A stretch of 64,000 bases of DNA from Bacteroidales bacterium UBA1797 (GCA_002319885.1 DCFT01000079.1:19058-83057), one strand, 5' to 3'; positions 18,206 to 28,593 are shown, numbered from the stretch's first letter. Made by a program: numbers and translations. The notes: generated by a model from the sequence alone, not told the origin.

Positions 18206-20197
18206 CTAGAATCTGGAAGTCGGCAACCAAACTCTCATTTGTCCTGCACCACGATTGTTCCAAAGAGCATATGGAATTAATTTAACTGTTATTTCTCCTG
18301 AAGCAAAAGAAGATCCGTGACCTTTCTCTACTTTATTATCAGGCGACATCATGTGCATTCCGCTCGTTTCAATCACCTGCGTACCGTCAAGAAGTGAAGG
18401 ATCAAATTCAGTTCTGAAAGAAGCGTCTTTTTTTATGACTAAATCCAGTACATTTCCGGTTGAAGACTCTGGCCATTCGGCACAGTAAATAACCGGTCCT
18501 CTCTGAAATGCTACTTTATCTTTGTCTTCTTTTACTCTTTCGTCAGCAACAACTTTGCGGACAGGCATTGGAAAATTAATTTCTACTTTATCTCCCTGTT
18601 CCCATTTCCTTGAAACAACAGCATATCCATCGGCTAGATTAAGGTCAGACTTATTACCATTAATCATTAAGGATACCTGGGCAGCATCATTATCAGTAAA
18701 TTTATAAAGATCTCCGGGGAATGCTTCGTTCCGGGCCCAACCCGGAATTCTGATTTTCAAAATGAAATTACTTTTTGTTTCGGGATTAATAGTGATTTCA
18801 ACTTTACCGTCCCATGGGAAGTTTGCTTTTTGAGTAACATGTATATTTTTCTTGCCAAGAGTAATGTTTGCATCATCAGATATGAAGAGATTGATATAAA
18901 GCATTTTATCAGTTACAGCATAGATATACCCAGGGATCGCCGGAACAAACCTTGCGACATTTGAAGGGCAGCATGCACATCCGAACCATGCTTGCCGTTG
19001 TTGTTTTCCGTTTGATTCCAGGGGGTTAGGATAGAAAAACCTGTCTGCCGACAATGATACGCCGGCAAGCATTGAGTTGTATAAAGTTTTTTCAAGAATA
19101 TCTATATACTTCGACTGGCCATTCAAAAGAAACATCCTCTGATTAAAAAAGATATCCCCTATTGAAGCGCAAGTTTCGCAGTAAGCAGACATATTTGGTA
19201 GTTCAAAAGAATCAGCAAAACCTTCATTTCCACCATTAGCTCCTATCCCTCCGGTAATATACATTTTCCCATTAACAAGGTCTCCCCATATTTTAGTAAT
19301 AGCATTAAGATAGGCATCATTATTCTCAATTGCAGCAATGTCAGCCATGCCTGAGTACATATATGTTGCTCTTACAGCATGGCCTTCCGCTTCTGTCTGA
19401 TCAACGGGTCGCAGATTTGCCTGGTTGTATACCTGGCCTTTGGGGCCACGAATATCGAGAAAAAACTTTGCAAGATCGAGATATTTCTTCTCTCCTGTAA
19501 CTCTATATAGTTTAACCAGACCCATTTCAATAACCTGGTGACCCGGATATACCTTAATCTTTTCAGTGCCGAAATCTTTATTTACAAGGTCAGCAGATTT
19601 TAATGCAATGTCGAGCAGAGTTCTTTTGCCTGTTGCCTGGTAGTGTGCAACAGCTGCCTCATAAAGATGTCCGAGATTATAAAGTTCGTGGCTTAGCACA
19701 GAATCCATTTCCCACCTGTTTTTTCCTGCCCACTCATGAAGACCTGCTCCATTATGCTTCTCAGCAATTGTGCGGTTGGTATAAAGATAACCGTCGGGTT
19801 CCTGTGCCAACCCAATTTTTTGGATTAGAGTATCGATATACGCTTCCAGTTTCGGATCAGGAAATGTCTGAAGTGAATAGCTTGCACCTTCTATTATCTT
19901 ATAAACATCCGAATCGTCGAAGGGGAAGATGGTTTGAAATTTGCCGGTATCAAGTCCAGCAGCAATTTCAAAATTCTTTACTCTTCCTGTCGATTCGCAA
20001 TAGCCAAAAGCAATCGGAATTGTTACCGATGCATTCTTCTTAATTCTTGGAGCCCAGAAATTATCAGTAAGCTTTACCGAGGTAAATGGAACAGGCTGGA
20101 TAGGATAATCATCTCCTGAAGAAGGCTTTTTTGAACAGCCGGAAATCAGAAAAAATCCGGTGATAAATGCAATGAGTATCTTAAATAGTCTATTCAT
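18206..20197 (-). CDS. GH127 beta-L-arabinofuranosidase lipoprotein
   Basis: 663 residues with a lipoprotein signal (FLISGC, Cys21). The (alpha/alpha)6 barrel carries the zinc/catalytic set of GH127: CETCAS with Glu341 and Cys343, and FGCACCPSN with Cys409 and Cys410. These correspond to Glu338, Cys340, Cys417 and Cys418 of the Bifidobacterium enzyme HypBA1, where a cysteine is the nucleophile. The enzyme removes non-reducing beta-L-arabinofuranose, for example from arabinans, extensin glycans or pectin side chains. It begins 6 bases after the GH51 stop, so the two arabinofuranosidases of opposite anomeric specificity are made together. Confidence 0.93.
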   Translation of the reverse strand: MNRLFKILIAFITGFFLISGCSKKPSSGDDYPIQPVPFTSVKLTDNFWAPRIKKNASVTIPIAFGYCESTGRVKNFEIAAGLDTGKFQTIFPFDDSDVYKIIEGASYSLQTFPDPKLEAYIDTLIQKIGLAQEPDGYLYTNRTIAEKHNGAGLHEWAGKNRWEMDSVLSHELYNLGHLYEAAVAHYQATGKRTLLDIALKSADLVNKDFGTEKIKVYPGHQVIEMGLVKLYRVTGEKKYLDLAKFFLDIRGPKGQVYNQANLRPVDQTEAEGHAVRATYMYSGMADIAAIENNDAYLNAITKIWGDLVNGKMYITGGIGANGGNEGFADSFELPNMSAYCETCASIGDIFFNQRMFLLNGQSKYIDILEKTLYNSMLAGVSLSADRFFYPNPLESNGKQQRQAWFGCACCPSNVARFVPAIPGYIYAVTDKMLYINLFISDDANITLGKKNIHVTQKANFPWDGKVEITINPETKSNFILKIRIPGWARNEAFPGDLYKFTDNDAAQVSLMINGNKSDLNLADGYAVVSRKWEQGDKVEINFPMPVRKVVADERVKEDKDKVAFQRGPVIYCAEWPESSTGNVLDLVIKKDASFRTEFDPSLLDGTQVIETSGMHMMSPDNKVEKGHGSSFASGEITVKLIPYALWNNRGAGQMRVWLPTSRF

Positions 20198-20203
20198 CTT
20201 GTG

Positions 20204-21772
20204 TTATTTTGTAAGCTCCAATACAACCACCGACTTGGATGGCATTACAATACTCAATATTCCATCTTTCAGCGAAAATCCGTTAAAGACAACGGGTTTT
20301 ACTGTTTCTGGTTTTTCAAAACTGTTGTATGAATTCATTTCAGGTGCAGTCAGCACTTCGCCTGTAACTTTTTTATAAGTGTCACCAATTACAGGACATG
20401 TTATTGTGATCTGTTTACCAGGGTTAAGGTTTGCAAGCGAGATATGAACTTTGCCCTCATTGTCAACTGATGCAGAGGCTGATATAGAGGGTATCTTTTT
20501 ATTGCTAAAAGTATAATCCTCGCATTTAAGGTCAAGGTTTAAAAGCTTTGCTTCCTGGTGAATCCTAAACATTTTAAAGACCCAATAAGTTGGTGTAAGA
20601 ACCATTTTATCATCCTTTGTAAGAATAACAGATTGAAGGACATTAACCATTTGTGCTATGTTTGCAGCTTTCACTCTGTCGGCATGCTGATTGAATATAT
20701 TCAGATGAATTGCAGCAGTTATGGCATCACGCATAGTATTCTGCTGATAAAGAAAGCTCGGGTTTGTTCCTGGTTCAACATTAAACCAGTTTCCCCATTC
20801 ATCAACTACAAGTCCCTTTGTTTTCTCAGGGTCATAACGATCCATGATGTCAGAATGTCCTTTAATTATGTTGTCCATCTGCAGATTTAGCCGAAATGTC
20901 TCGAACCATTCTCTCTCATCGAACTGAGTAGCCGAACCTTTATAATTCCAACCATCAACAATTGAATAATAATGTATCGATAATCCCTGAAACATTGACC
21001 TCGAGCCTGCGTCTTTCATCAATGTTTCAGTCCATTCGAAATTGTAATCGGAAGGCCCGCAGGCAACTCTGTAAAGCTGATTTCCGGAGTAGTTGCCAAG
21101 GAATGTTGAATACTGTTTCATGGTGTTGGTGTAAAATTCAGCTGTCATATTTCCTCCGCAGCCCCAGTTTTCGTTTCCTATGGCAAAATATTTTACTTTC
21201 CAGGGTTTCTCCCGCCCATTTTCCTTCCTAAGGTTAGTCATTGGGCTTATTGCATCAGAAGTAAGATATTGAATCCAGTCAGACATCTCTTTTACTGACC
21301 CTGATCCGACATTACCGTTTATGTATGCGTCGCAGCCAAGCAGTTCGGTAAGCTTCATGAACTCATCAGTTCCAAAAGAATTATCCTCTGTAACACCTCC
21401 CCAGGTCGTGTTCACAATAGAAGCTCGTTTTTCTTTCGGACCAATACCATCTTTCCAGTGGTATGTATCTGCAAAGCAACCTCCGGGCCATCTAAGGTTG
21501 GGAACTTTAATCTCACGAAGAGCAAACAGAACATCATTTCTGATACCATAGGTATTCGGAATTTTAGAATCAGTACCTACCCACAGACCACCGTAGATAC
21601 AGGCACCCAGGTGCTCTGAAAAATGTCCATAAATATCTTTACTGATAACAGGACCAGGATGATTTGCAACAATAACCATCTGGTTAACCTGTGCCTGATT
21701 TTCTTTCTGAGCATCGGACTGAGAACCGGCTATAAAGAATAAAAGAAATAAAAGAAAGATAGATTTTTTCAT
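20204..21772 (-). CDS. GH51 alpha-L-arabinofuranosidase
   Basis: 522 residues. A Sec signal peptide (about 1-21) precedes a (beta/alpha)8 barrel with the acid/base motif FAIGNENWG (Glu201) and the nucleophile motif LVVDEWGNW (Glu325). A C-terminal beta-sandwich follows. Length and motifs are normal for GH51 (AbfA type), which releases alpha-L-arabinofuranose from arabinan, arabinoxylan or arabinogalactan fragments. The signal peptide suggests periplasmic action. It sits in the arabinose operon between araB and GH127. Confidence 0.95.
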   Translation of the reverse strand: MKKSIFLLFLLFFIAGSQSDAQKENQAQVNQMVIVANHPGPVISKDIYGHFSEHLGACIYGGLWVGTDSKIPNTYGIRNDVLFALREIKVPNLRWPGGCFADTYHWKDGIGPKEKRASIVNTTWGGVTEDNSFGTDEFMKLTELLGCDAYINGNVGSGSVKEMSDWIQYLTSDAISPMTNLRKENGREKPWKVKYFAIGNENWGCGGNMTAEFYTNTMKQYSTFLGNYSGNQLYRVACGPSDYNFEWTETLMKDAGSRSMFQGLSIHYYSIVDGWNYKGSATQFDEREWFETFRLNLQMDNIIKGHSDIMDRYDPEKTKGLVVDEWGNWFNVEPGTNPSFLYQQNTMRDAITAAIHLNIFNQHADRVKAANIAQMVNVLQSVILTKDDKMVLTPTYWVFKMFRIHQEAKLLNLDLKCEDYTFSNKKIPSISASASVDNEGKVHISLANLNPGKQITITCPVIGDTYKKVTGEVLTAPEMNSYNSFEKPETVKPVVFNGFSLKDGILSIVMPSKSVVVLELTK

Positions 21773-21848
21773 AGGAAGAAAAGTTTATATCTGGTAATTA
21801 ATCCAACTTTATCCAATCTGTCAATTTGAGTGTTTCATTAAGCATTCA

Positions 21849-21915
21849 TTTGTGTCCCTTCGTGGTAAATAATTAACCAAAACAGATATTCAAATGACTT
21901 CACAAAGGACACAGA
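21849..21915. repeat. imperfect palindromic intergenic repeat (copy 1)
   Basis: Arms TGTGTCC (21851-21857) and GGACACA (21907-21913) frame a sequence rich in 'cttcgtggt' and 'cacaaagg' words. It lies between araB and GH51 and belongs to the same family as the repeats at 23664-23751 and 52903-53056. A hairpin here could lower expression of the genes after araB. Confidence 0.6.
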
Positions 21916-21921
21916 AGTGTT

Positions 21922-23598
21922 TTAAAAAGTAAAATTTTCTTCAACCAGTTTGCCAAGATACACATATTTTCTAAAGAGAGTCTCATACTTTTCAGCTCTG
22001 ACAGGATCAGGCCGATACTCTTTTTCAAAACCGCCGCCCATGGCTTTCTGTGCTGATGGAATGTCTTCATAGATTCCGGCCACAACCGACGCAGACATTG
22101 CTGAACCCAGAGCACAGGTCTGCTCGGATGCGGCAACTTTGATAGGCATATTGAGAACATCTGCAACTATTTGCATTACAAAAGGGTTTTTCTTTGCAAC
22201 ACCTCCTATTGCTATCACTCCGTCAATACGGATACCTTCAGAGATAAAACGTTCATTAATCAGCTTTGATCCAAAAGCTGTTGCCTCTACAAGTGCTTTA
22301 AAGATCCTGGGTGCATCAGACCCCAGTGATAAACCTGTAATTGCGCCTTTAAGAGCCTGATTTGCATCGGGCGTACGTCTGCCATTCATCCAGTCAAGAG
22401 CAATGACAGATGTTTCTTCGATGGGTAATGATTCTGCCTGTTTACTTAATTCTGAAATTAACTTATCAGCAACTTCTCCTGTTATCTTTTCCTTTGATTT
22501 TACATCGAGCCAGCTCATCTCAGAAATAATATTATTTACCGGCCACATTAATAATTTGCCAAACCATGCATAAATATCTCCAAACGCTGATTGTCCTGCT
22601 TCGAGACCAACCATCCCAGGAATTATTGATCCGTTCACCTGGCCACAGATTCCGGCGACAAGCTTATTCCCAACTTCATTATGAGGTGCAACGATCATAT
22701 CGCAGGTTGAAGTTCCCATTACTTTTACCAGTTGATAAGGTTTTATCTCACCTCCGACTGCACCTGTGTGAGCATCAAAAGTACCGGCACCAATTTTTAC
22801 ATCAGTTGACAGACCTAGTCGTGCTGCCCATTCAGGAGAAAGACTGCCAACTACTGTCTCACTGGTATATGTTTGAGTGTAAAGTCTTTCTCTGAGACCT
22901 GATAGTAAGGGATCGAGTTTTACAAGAAACCTTTCATCGGGCAATCCGTTAAAATCATCATGCCACATCGCTTTATGTCCTGCTGCACAACGACTTCTTT
23001 TCAATTGAAGAGGATTCGTATTGCCTGTCAGCAACCCTGGTATCCAGTCGCAGTGCTCAACCCATGACCAGGCATTTTCTCTTACAATTTCACTAGTACG
23101 CAGAACATGCAATATTTTGGCCCAGAACCATTCCGATGAATAAATTCCACCTTCAAATTTTGTAAAATCAATGCCACCCCAGGTCTTTGCAAGGTCATTG
23201 ATCTCGCCCGCTTCTCCGACAGCCGTATGATCTTTCCATATCACGAACATAGCATCGGGATTATTCTCAAAATCTTTTTTTAAGGAAAGAGGTGTTCCAT
23301 CCTTATCGACAGCCACAGGTGTAGAACCGGTAGTATCTATATTAATTCCTGCGATGTTTCCTGTAACCTCCTCACTTAAACCTGAAAGAGCACCTCTCAC
23401 AGATTGTTCGAGACCCTCAATATAATCCAGAGGATGTTGGCGGAACTGATTTATTAAAGGGTTGCAAAAGAGGCCTTTCTTCCATCGCGGATACTCAAAT
23501 ACGGAACTGCCCAGTATTTCTCCATTAGTTGTATCAACAACAACTGAACGGACAGAGTCAGTACCGTAATCAATCCCGATAACATATTTTTTTGCCAT
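21922..23598 (-). CDS. araB: ribulokinase
   Basis: 558 residues of the FGGY carbohydrate kinase family. It has the N-terminal phosphate-binding loop GIDYGTDSVRSVVVD, the AraB-type YPRWKKGLFCNPLINQFRQHP segment, the GAGTFDAHTGAVGG block and a C-terminal GGVAKKNPFVMQI. The enzyme phosphorylates L-ribulose to L-ribulose 5-phosphate in the cytoplasm. It follows araD in the operon, separated by a palindromic repeat of about 90 bases. Length is normal and no key motif is missing. Confidence 0.97.
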   Translation of the reverse strand: MAKKYVIGIDYGTDSVRSVVVDTTNGEILGSSVFEYPRWKKGLFCNPLINQFRQHPLDYIEGLEQSVRGALSGLSEEVTGNIAGINIDTTGSTPVAVDKDGTPLSLKKDFENNPDAMFVIWKDHTAVGEAGEINDLAKTWGGIDFTKFEGGIYSSEWFWAKILHVLRTSEIVRENAWSWVEHCDWIPGLLTGNTNPLQLKRSRCAAGHKAMWHDDFNGLPDERFLVKLDPLLSGLRERLYTQTYTSETVVGSLSPEWAARLGLSTDVKIGAGTFDAHTGAVGGEIKPYQLVKVMGTSTCDMIVAPHNEVGNKLVAGICGQVNGSIIPGMVGLEAGQSAFGDIYAWFGKLLMWPVNNIISEMSWLDVKSKEKITGEVADKLISELSKQAESLPIEETSVIALDWMNGRRTPDANQALKGAITGLSLGSDAPRIFKALVEATAFGSKLINERFISEGIRIDGVIAIGGVAKKNPFVMQIVADVLNMPIKVAASEQTCALGSAMSASVVAGIYEDIPSAQKAMGGGFEKEYRPDPVRAEKYETLFRKYVYLGKLVEENFTF

Positions 23599-23663
23599 GT
23601 CTTATAAATATTATTAATTCTCTTAGCTCTGTAAAGTCCCACTGACTTTTAAAAAAAAATCCA

Positions 23664-23751
23664 TTAACCACAAAGGGCTCAAAGGTTAACACAAAGATCA
23701 CAAAGAAAAGCTATGTGTGCTTTGAGCCTTCCTCGTGCCCTTCGTGGTTAA
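23664..23751. repeat. palindromic intergenic repeat (copy 2, best formed)
   Basis: Outer arms of 15 bases (23664-23678 and 23737-23751) pair with one mismatch. An inner pair, GGCTCAAAG (23676-23684) with CTTTGAGCC (23720-23728), is perfect. It lies between araD and araB. The long double stem could act as an RNA processing or partial attenuation site inside the operon. Confidence 0.7.
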
Positions 23752-23777
23752 AGGTTTTTTAAAGAGCATATTTTAAA

Positions 23778-24476
23778 TTACTTTTTATCTTGTCCATAAT
23801 AAGCATTATTCCCATGTTTCCTTTTAAAATGCTTATCGAGCAGGAACTGGCTAATCGGTTCAGTTTTGCCAAGCAGAACAGTATAAAAAGCCATCTTAGC
23901 TATCTCCTCCAGAGCAACAGCATTATATACTGCTGCATCAGCATCCGATCCCCAGCAAAAAGGGCCATGGCCATTAACCAAAACTGAAGGAACAGTCATT
24001 GGATCGGTAGTCGTCAGACTTTCAATAATAATTTTCCCAGTATTGATTTCATAATCAGCTTCTGTTTCTATCCGGGTAAGTAATCTTGTGCATGGAACTT
24101 CCCCGGAAAAGTGATCGGCATGAGTCGTTCCAAAAGGTGGTATCGATCTGCCAGCCTGTGCCCATGATGTTGCATAAGAAGAATGGGTATGCACTATGCC
24201 TCCCAGTGATAAGTAAGTCTTGTATAGCAACAGGTGAGTTGGAGCATCAGTTGAAGGCTTAAATTTTCCTTCCACAATCTTTCCTTCATAATCGATGATA
24301 ACCATATCTTCAGGTTTCATCGACTCGTAGCTAACTCCTGATGGTTTTATAACTATCAGGCCGCTTTCCTTATCTCTTCCACTTACATTACCCCATGTGT
24401 GAATAACCAATCCCCTTGCTACCAGTTCAAGATTGGCTTTGAAAACCTTGATTTTTAATTCCTCAAGCATATACAT
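23778..24476 (-). CDS. araD: L-ribulose-5-phosphate 4-epimerase
   Basis: 232 residues, class II aldolase/epimerase family. It has the N-terminal GLVIHTWGNVSGRD segment, IKPSGVSYE, the zinc-binding HTHSS (near residue 98) and HGPFCWG. It converts L-ribulose 5-phosphate to D-xylulose 5-phosphate, which enters the pentose phosphate pathway. An ATG two codons in (24470) could also be the start. It lies between araR and araB on the same strand. Confidence 0.97.
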   Translation of the reverse strand: MYMLEELKIKVFKANLELVARGLVIHTWGNVSGRDKESGLIVIKPSGVSYESMKPEDMVIIDYEGKIVEGKFKPSTDAPTHLLLYKTYLSLGGIVHTHSSYATSWAQAGRSIPPFGTTHADHFSGEVPCTRLLTRIETEADYEINTGKIIIESLTTTDPMTVPSVLVNGHGPFCWGSDADAAVYNAVALEEIAKMAFYTVLLGKTEPISQFLLDKHFKRKHGNNAYYGQDKK

Positions 24477-24521
24477 TTAACTTTAGGCATTCCAAACTCC
24501 TTAAACTTCAGGTACTTATTT

Positions 24522-25244
24522 CTAATTTACATCCATATTGAAGTAGAACCCATTCTCTTTTAATCTCTTGTAAGTGTCTTCATTAAATTTATAATAATAG
24601 GCACCTTTTTTTGAAGTCTCGCTCTCTTTTTCATCCAGTTTTTCCAGTATACCCATCGACAGTATCTTCTTCCTGAAATTTCTTTTATCAACTTTCCTCT
24701 GATAAATAGCTTCATAAAGATCCTGAAGCTGAACAAGTGTGAATTTATCAGGTAAAAGCTCAAAACCAACAGGTTTGAACATAACCTGATTCTGGAGATC
24801 CCTAAGGGCCCTGTTAACCATTAAAGGATGATCAAAGATCAGATCGGGTAATTTCGCCAGGGAACACCAGCTCACTCCGTTCTCCTCTGCAAGATCTTTA
24901 TCGATATCTGTTATAGGGATAAGTGCAAAGTAGGCAACTGAAATTACTCTGCTTCCCGGATCGCGATCGGTTTCTCCATAAGTAAAAGACTGTTTCATAT
25001 ATACAGGGTCGAGACCTGTTAGTTTCCTGAGAATTCTGCTGGCTGCGGCGTCGAGACTCTCATTATTGTCGACAAATCCACCGGCGAGAGACCATTTCCC
25101 TTTAGCCGGTTCAAACATCCGTTTAAATAGAAGAAGCTTTATTTCTTTTTCAAGAATATCGTACCCAAAGATGATACAATCAACTGCTACAAGATGTCTG
25201 GATTTATCAGAATAAACTTTCATCTTCCACGGAAAAGGTTCCAT
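24522..25244 (-). CDS. araR: AraR-type Nudix-fold transcription regulator
   Basis: 240 residues: a Nudix-fold domain (about 15-155) followed by a winged-helix domain (about 160-235). The Nudix box begins normally (Gly56, Glu62, Arg70), but the three glutamates expected at 71, 74 and 75 are Ile, Lys and Leu, so hydrolysis is very unlikely. This is the pattern of the NrtR/AraR sensors of Bacteroides, where the Nudix fold binds L-arabinose and releases DNA. It is encoded inside the arabinose operon between araA and araD, suggesting autoregulation. A candidate operator lies upstream of the symporter gene. Confidence 0.9.
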   Translation of the reverse strand: MEPFPWKMKVYSDKSRHLVAVDCIIFGYDILEKEIKLLLFKRMFEPAKGKWSLAGGFVDNNESLDAAASRILRKLTGLDPVYMKQSFTYGETDRDPGSRVISVAYFALIPITDIDKDLAEENGVSWCSLAKLPDLIFDHPLMVNRALRDLQNQVMFKPVGFELLPDKFTLVQLQDLYEAIYQRKVDKRNFRKKILSMGILEKLDEKESETSKKGAYYYKFNEDTYKRLKENGFYFNMDVN

Positions 25245-25275
25245 CAGATTAAGAAAAAGTAACTACTTCCTATAA

Positions 25276-26769
25276 TTAGAATATTCCTTCAGAAATATGA
25301 AAATATACTTCATTCCATCTTAATTCATTCCGTAAAGATGTAAGCTCGCATTTTTCATCTATAAGGATATATTCTATTCCCATCATTTCTGCAAAATCCT
25401 CAAGATATTCAGAATCAATTGCTGTACTGAATCCGGTATGATGAGCACCCCCTGCCAGTATCCAGGCAGCTGCACCTCTTTTCAGATCAGGCAATGGTTT
25501 CCATAGAACACTTGCCACGGGAAGATTTGGCATATCGGGACATTTAACGACTTCTACCTTGTTAACTATCATTCTGAACCTGTTTCCAAGATCGATAACA
25601 GAAACATTTATTGCATTTCCCGGGGCTGTTTTAAATACAAGCCTTGCCGGATCCTCTTTCCCTCCGATAGAGAGGGGATGAATTTCAACAGTAGGTTTAG
25701 CCAGGGCAATCGTTGGGCAAACCTCAAGCATATGTGCTCCAAGAACTCTCATGCCTTTCGGATCGAAATGATATGTGTAATCTTCCATAAAAGAAGTCCC
25801 ACCTTGAAGACCCATTGACATAACTTTCATTGAGCGTACCAGAGCAGCAGTTTTCCAGTCACCTTCAGCACCGAATCCGTACCCTTTAGCCATTAATCGC
25901 TGTACTGCAAGTCCGGGTAACTGCTTAAGTCCATAAAGATCTTCAAATGTTGTAGTAAAAGCTTTAAAGTTTCCTGCATTCAGGAAGGCTTCCATTCCCA
26001 GCTCAATTCTGGCGGCTTCTTTCAGGGTATCAGAAGAGGCAACAGCTTTGGTCAGATTATATTCGTCTCCATACTCTGCTATTAGTTTTTTAATTGCCGT
26101 AGGAGATATTTCGTTCACAGATTTTACGAGATCTCCTATTCCGAATCCGTAAACCGAATAACCCATTTTTATCTGGGCACTTACCTTGTTCCCTTCAGTG
26201 ACAGCCACATCGCGCATATTATCTCCAAATCTGGCGACTTTCATTGATAGGGCATCGTTGTACGCTGCTGCCGCTCTAATCCAAACTGCAATCCTGTCGA
26301 TAGCCTCGGGATCCTCGAAGTGGCCAACAACCACTTTTCTGTGCAGTCTCATCCTGGTATTGATAAACCCGAATTCCCTGTCACCATGTGCAGACTGGTT
26401 CAGGTTCATGAAATTCATGTCGATCGATTCCCATGGGATATCCCTGTTAAGCTGGGTATGAAAATGAAGAAAAGGCTTGTTAAGAATGGACAAGCTTCTT
26501 ATCCACATTTTGGCAGGCGAAAATGTATGCATCCAGGTTATAAGTCCTATGCAGTTTTTTGAGTTATTTGCCTCGGTACAAAGTTCAGTAATTGAATCAG
26601 GCGTTGTGAGGACAGGTTTAAAAACCACCTTTTGCATTATTTTTGGTGATTTGTCAAGTGACGAGGCTATTTTTGCAGAATCAAAAGCTACCTGCTTAAG
26701 GGTCTCCGGACCATAAAGATGCTGAGTACCCGTCACAAACCAGACTTCCAAAATATTTTTAGTCTCCAT
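25276..26769 (-). CDS. araA: L-arabinose isomerase
   Basis: 497 residues from the ATG at 26769. A longer reading from 26793 adds eight residues before the conserved start [16 protein letters not shown]. Family features are [64 protein letters not shown] and GAHMLEVCP. It converts L-arabinose to L-ribulose in the cytoplasm and needs Mn2+ in known members. It is the second gene of the operon, 44 bases after the symporter. Length is normal. Confidence 0.97.
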   Translation of the reverse strand: METKNILEVWFVTGTQHLYGPETLKQVAFDSAKIASSLDKSPKIMQKVVFKPVLTTPDSITELCTEANNSKNCIGLITWMHTFSPAKMWIRSLSILNKPFLHFHTQLNRDIPWESIDMNFMNLNQSAHGDREFGFINTRMRLHRKVVVGHFEDPEAIDRIAVWIRAAAAYNDALSMKVARFGDNMRDVAVTEGNKVSAQIKMGYSVYGFGIGDLVKSVNEISPTAIKKLIAEYGDEYNLTKAVASSDTLKEAARIELGMEAFLNAGNFKAFTTTFEDLYGLKQLPGLAVQRLMAKGYGFGAEGDWKTAALVRSMKVMSMGLQGGTSFMEDYTYHFDPKGMRVLGAHMLEVCPTIALAKPTVEIHPLSIGGKEDPARLVFKTAPGNAINVSVIDLGNRFRMIVNKVEVVKCPDMPNLPVASVLWKPLPDLKRGAAAWILAGGAHHTGFSTAIDSEYLEDFAEMMGIEYILIDEKCELTSLRNELRWNEVYFHISEGIF

Positions 26770-26813
26770 AATTTCTAAAACAGATAAATTCATAAAACTT
26801 AAAACCCTGAATA

Positions 26814-28466
26814 CTACCAGAAATAAGCATAAAAGGCTACTATTACTATAATTATAAGTCCTGAGAATAGAAGATCCCAGTTATTCCAGCTCGCTCTGGT
26901 GATGGCTTTCTGTTCTGCAGTTGCCGATCCGAAATATAATCCCTTGATTGCTACCTGATCGGGTTTTGCTGTGCTAAAGCTTGTCACAATCATTATTAAA
27001 ATTACAAGGAAGAAGAGGGCTATTTCATAATGAAGCCAGTTTGGAGCAAGAAATACTTTATAAATCAAACTATCGTGACCAATTCCTGATCCAAATACCT
27101 TGAGAGCAAGACGTGTCATACCAAGGGTAAAGCCCGAGATTAGTCCTACAAGACCAGCCATAGGAGTAGTCTTTTTTGAAGCAACTCCTAACAAAAATAC
27201 GGCTGCAATGCCGGGTGCAAGAAGTGATTGTACATCCTGAAGATAGGCATATAGTACTTTACCAAGCCCTTTCATAACCGGAATCCATAAAATTCCCAGA
27301 ACTACAACAACAACTGTTGCAATCCGGCCAACTCTTACGAGCTCTTTTTCAGGAGCCTTAGGTTTGAATTTTAAATAAAAATCAACAGTGAAAAGTGTGG
27401 CAGATGAGTTGAATAAAGATGCAAGAGAACTCATTAAAGCTGCAAGGATCCCTCCGACTACCAATCCTTTAAATCCCAAAGGGAGCAATTCTTTCACAAG
27501 TATTGAAAATGCCGCGTCAGAACTTGTAAGATTGATCATGCCCTTTGCATTAAGAGAATAAGCTATCATACCCGGGATAAGAAAAATGAACACCGGAGTT
27601 AGTTTAAAAGCAGCTCCCAAAATAGCACCACGACGCGATTCTTGCTGATTGCGTCCTGAAAGGACCCTTTGAACAATAAACTGATCGGTACACCAGTACC
27701 AGAATCCAATAATTGCAGAACCAAGGATTACCCCCGTCCAGGGATATTCAGGGTCACTAGCCGATCGCATTAATTGGGTCATTGTATTTCCGGCAGAATT
27801 CACGGGCACAGCCCTGCAAATAGTCATCATTTCATGCCAGCCTCCGAGTTTTATAAGCCCTATAACCAGTACTGCCAGCGAACCTATAAGCAGAATTGGA
27901 GTCTGCAGTACCGAAGTCCATAAGACAGCTTTCATCCCTCCGAGGGTAGTATAAATTCCAGTTAATACAACCAAACCTACAGCGCTTATCCAGAAAAAAT
28001 CTATACCAAACATCGATTCAATTCCAAAAACCTGTTTGAATACAATTCCTCCTGCATAGACTGTTACAGCTACTTTTGTAAAAACATAGCTTACCAGTGA
28101 GATTATTGATAAAACACTTCTGGACCCTTTATTATAACGTTTTTCAAGAAATTCCGGCATTGTAAATACTCCGCTCCTGGCATAAAAAGGGACAAAAAAC
28201 CAACCCAGGATCAGTATGATCCAGCCATGCATCTCCCAGTGAGCCATTGCCATACCACTTGAAGCACCTGCCCCAGCCAACCCAACCAGGTGTTCTGAGC
28301 CGATGTTGGATGCAAAAATTGATGATCCTATTGCAAGCCATGTCGCATCACGTCCGGCCAGGAAGTAGTCAGTTGAGGTTTCATCTTTTTGTCTGACTAC
28401 CCAGATAATTATACCTATCAGTCCCAGGCAAAAGATTCCCAGTACGATCCAATCTAATGTTCCCAT
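26814..28466 (-). CDS. sodium/solute symporter, probable arabinose importer
   Basis: 550 residues with about 14 membrane helices of the SSS family (SglT-like). Features are the [12 protein letters not shown] segment near the N terminus, [17 protein letters not shown] in TM2 and [18 protein letters not shown] in the middle. Such proteins import sugars across the inner membrane with Na+. Being the first gene of the arabinose operon, directly before araA, makes L-arabinose the likely substrate, as proposed for the symporter in the Bacteroides arabinose locus. Substrate specificity itself is inference. Confidence 0.92.
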   Translation of the reverse strand: MGTLDWIVLGIFCLGLIGIIIWVVRQKDETSTDYFLAGRDATWLAIGSSIFASNIGSEHLVGLAGAGASSGMAMAHWEMHGWIILILGWFFVPFYARSGVFTMPEFLEKRYNKGSRSVLSIISLVSYVFTKVAVTVYAGGIVFKQVFGIESMFGIDFFWISAVGLVVLTGIYTTLGGMKAVLWTSVLQTPILLIGSLAVLVIGLIKLGGWHEMMTICRAVPVNSAGNTMTQLMRSASDPEYPWTGVILGSAIIGFWYWCTDQFIVQRVLSGRNQQESRRGAILGAAFKLTPVFIFLIPGMIAYSLNAKGMINLTSSDAAFSILVKELLPLGFKGLVVGGILAALMSSLASLFNSSATLFTVDFYLKFKPKAPEKELVRVGRIATVVVVVLGILWIPVMKGLGKVLYAYLQDVQSLLAPGIAAVFLLGVASKKTTPMAGLVGLISGFTLGMTRLALKVFGSGIGHDSLIYKVFLAPNWLHYEIALFFLVILIMIVTSFSTAKPDQVAIKGLYFGSATAEQKAITRASWNNWDLLFSGLIIIVIVAFYAYFW

Positions 28467-28553
28467 AATAAGTACTTTTTGATAATATTAATAACCAGGT
28501 TTTATAAAAAATATAAGTAAGTTCTGATCAGGAAGAATATATTGTAATCTTAG

Positions 28554-28582
28554 AGAACCTTTTTGAGTTTTTGAAATGTTCT
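28554..28582. promoter_or_regulatory. operator-like inverted repeat, candidate AraR site
   Basis: Arms AGAACCTTT (28554-28562) and AAATGTTCT (28574-28582) pair with one mismatch around an 11-base spacer. The element covers the predicted transcription start of the arabinose operon, a position suited to repression by AraR. A second short palindrome, CTGATCAG, lies at 28524-28531. Assignment to AraR is inference. Confidence 0.4.
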
Positions 28583-28585
28583 CAA

Positions 28586-28593
28586 CAAATTTA
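28586..28593 (-). promoter_or_regulatory. candidate -7 promoter element of the arabinose operon
   Basis: The minus strand reads TAAATTTG, a full match to TAnnTTTG, 119 bases upstream of the symporter ATG. No exact TTTG is present at -33. The predicted start falls within the adjacent inverted repeat. Confidence 0.45.

Noticed and set aside
18147..18263. N-terminal extension of the beta-helix gene overlapping GH127
   Set aside because: The internal ATG at 18146 gives a proper lipoprotein signal; the extension does not look like a signal or domain.
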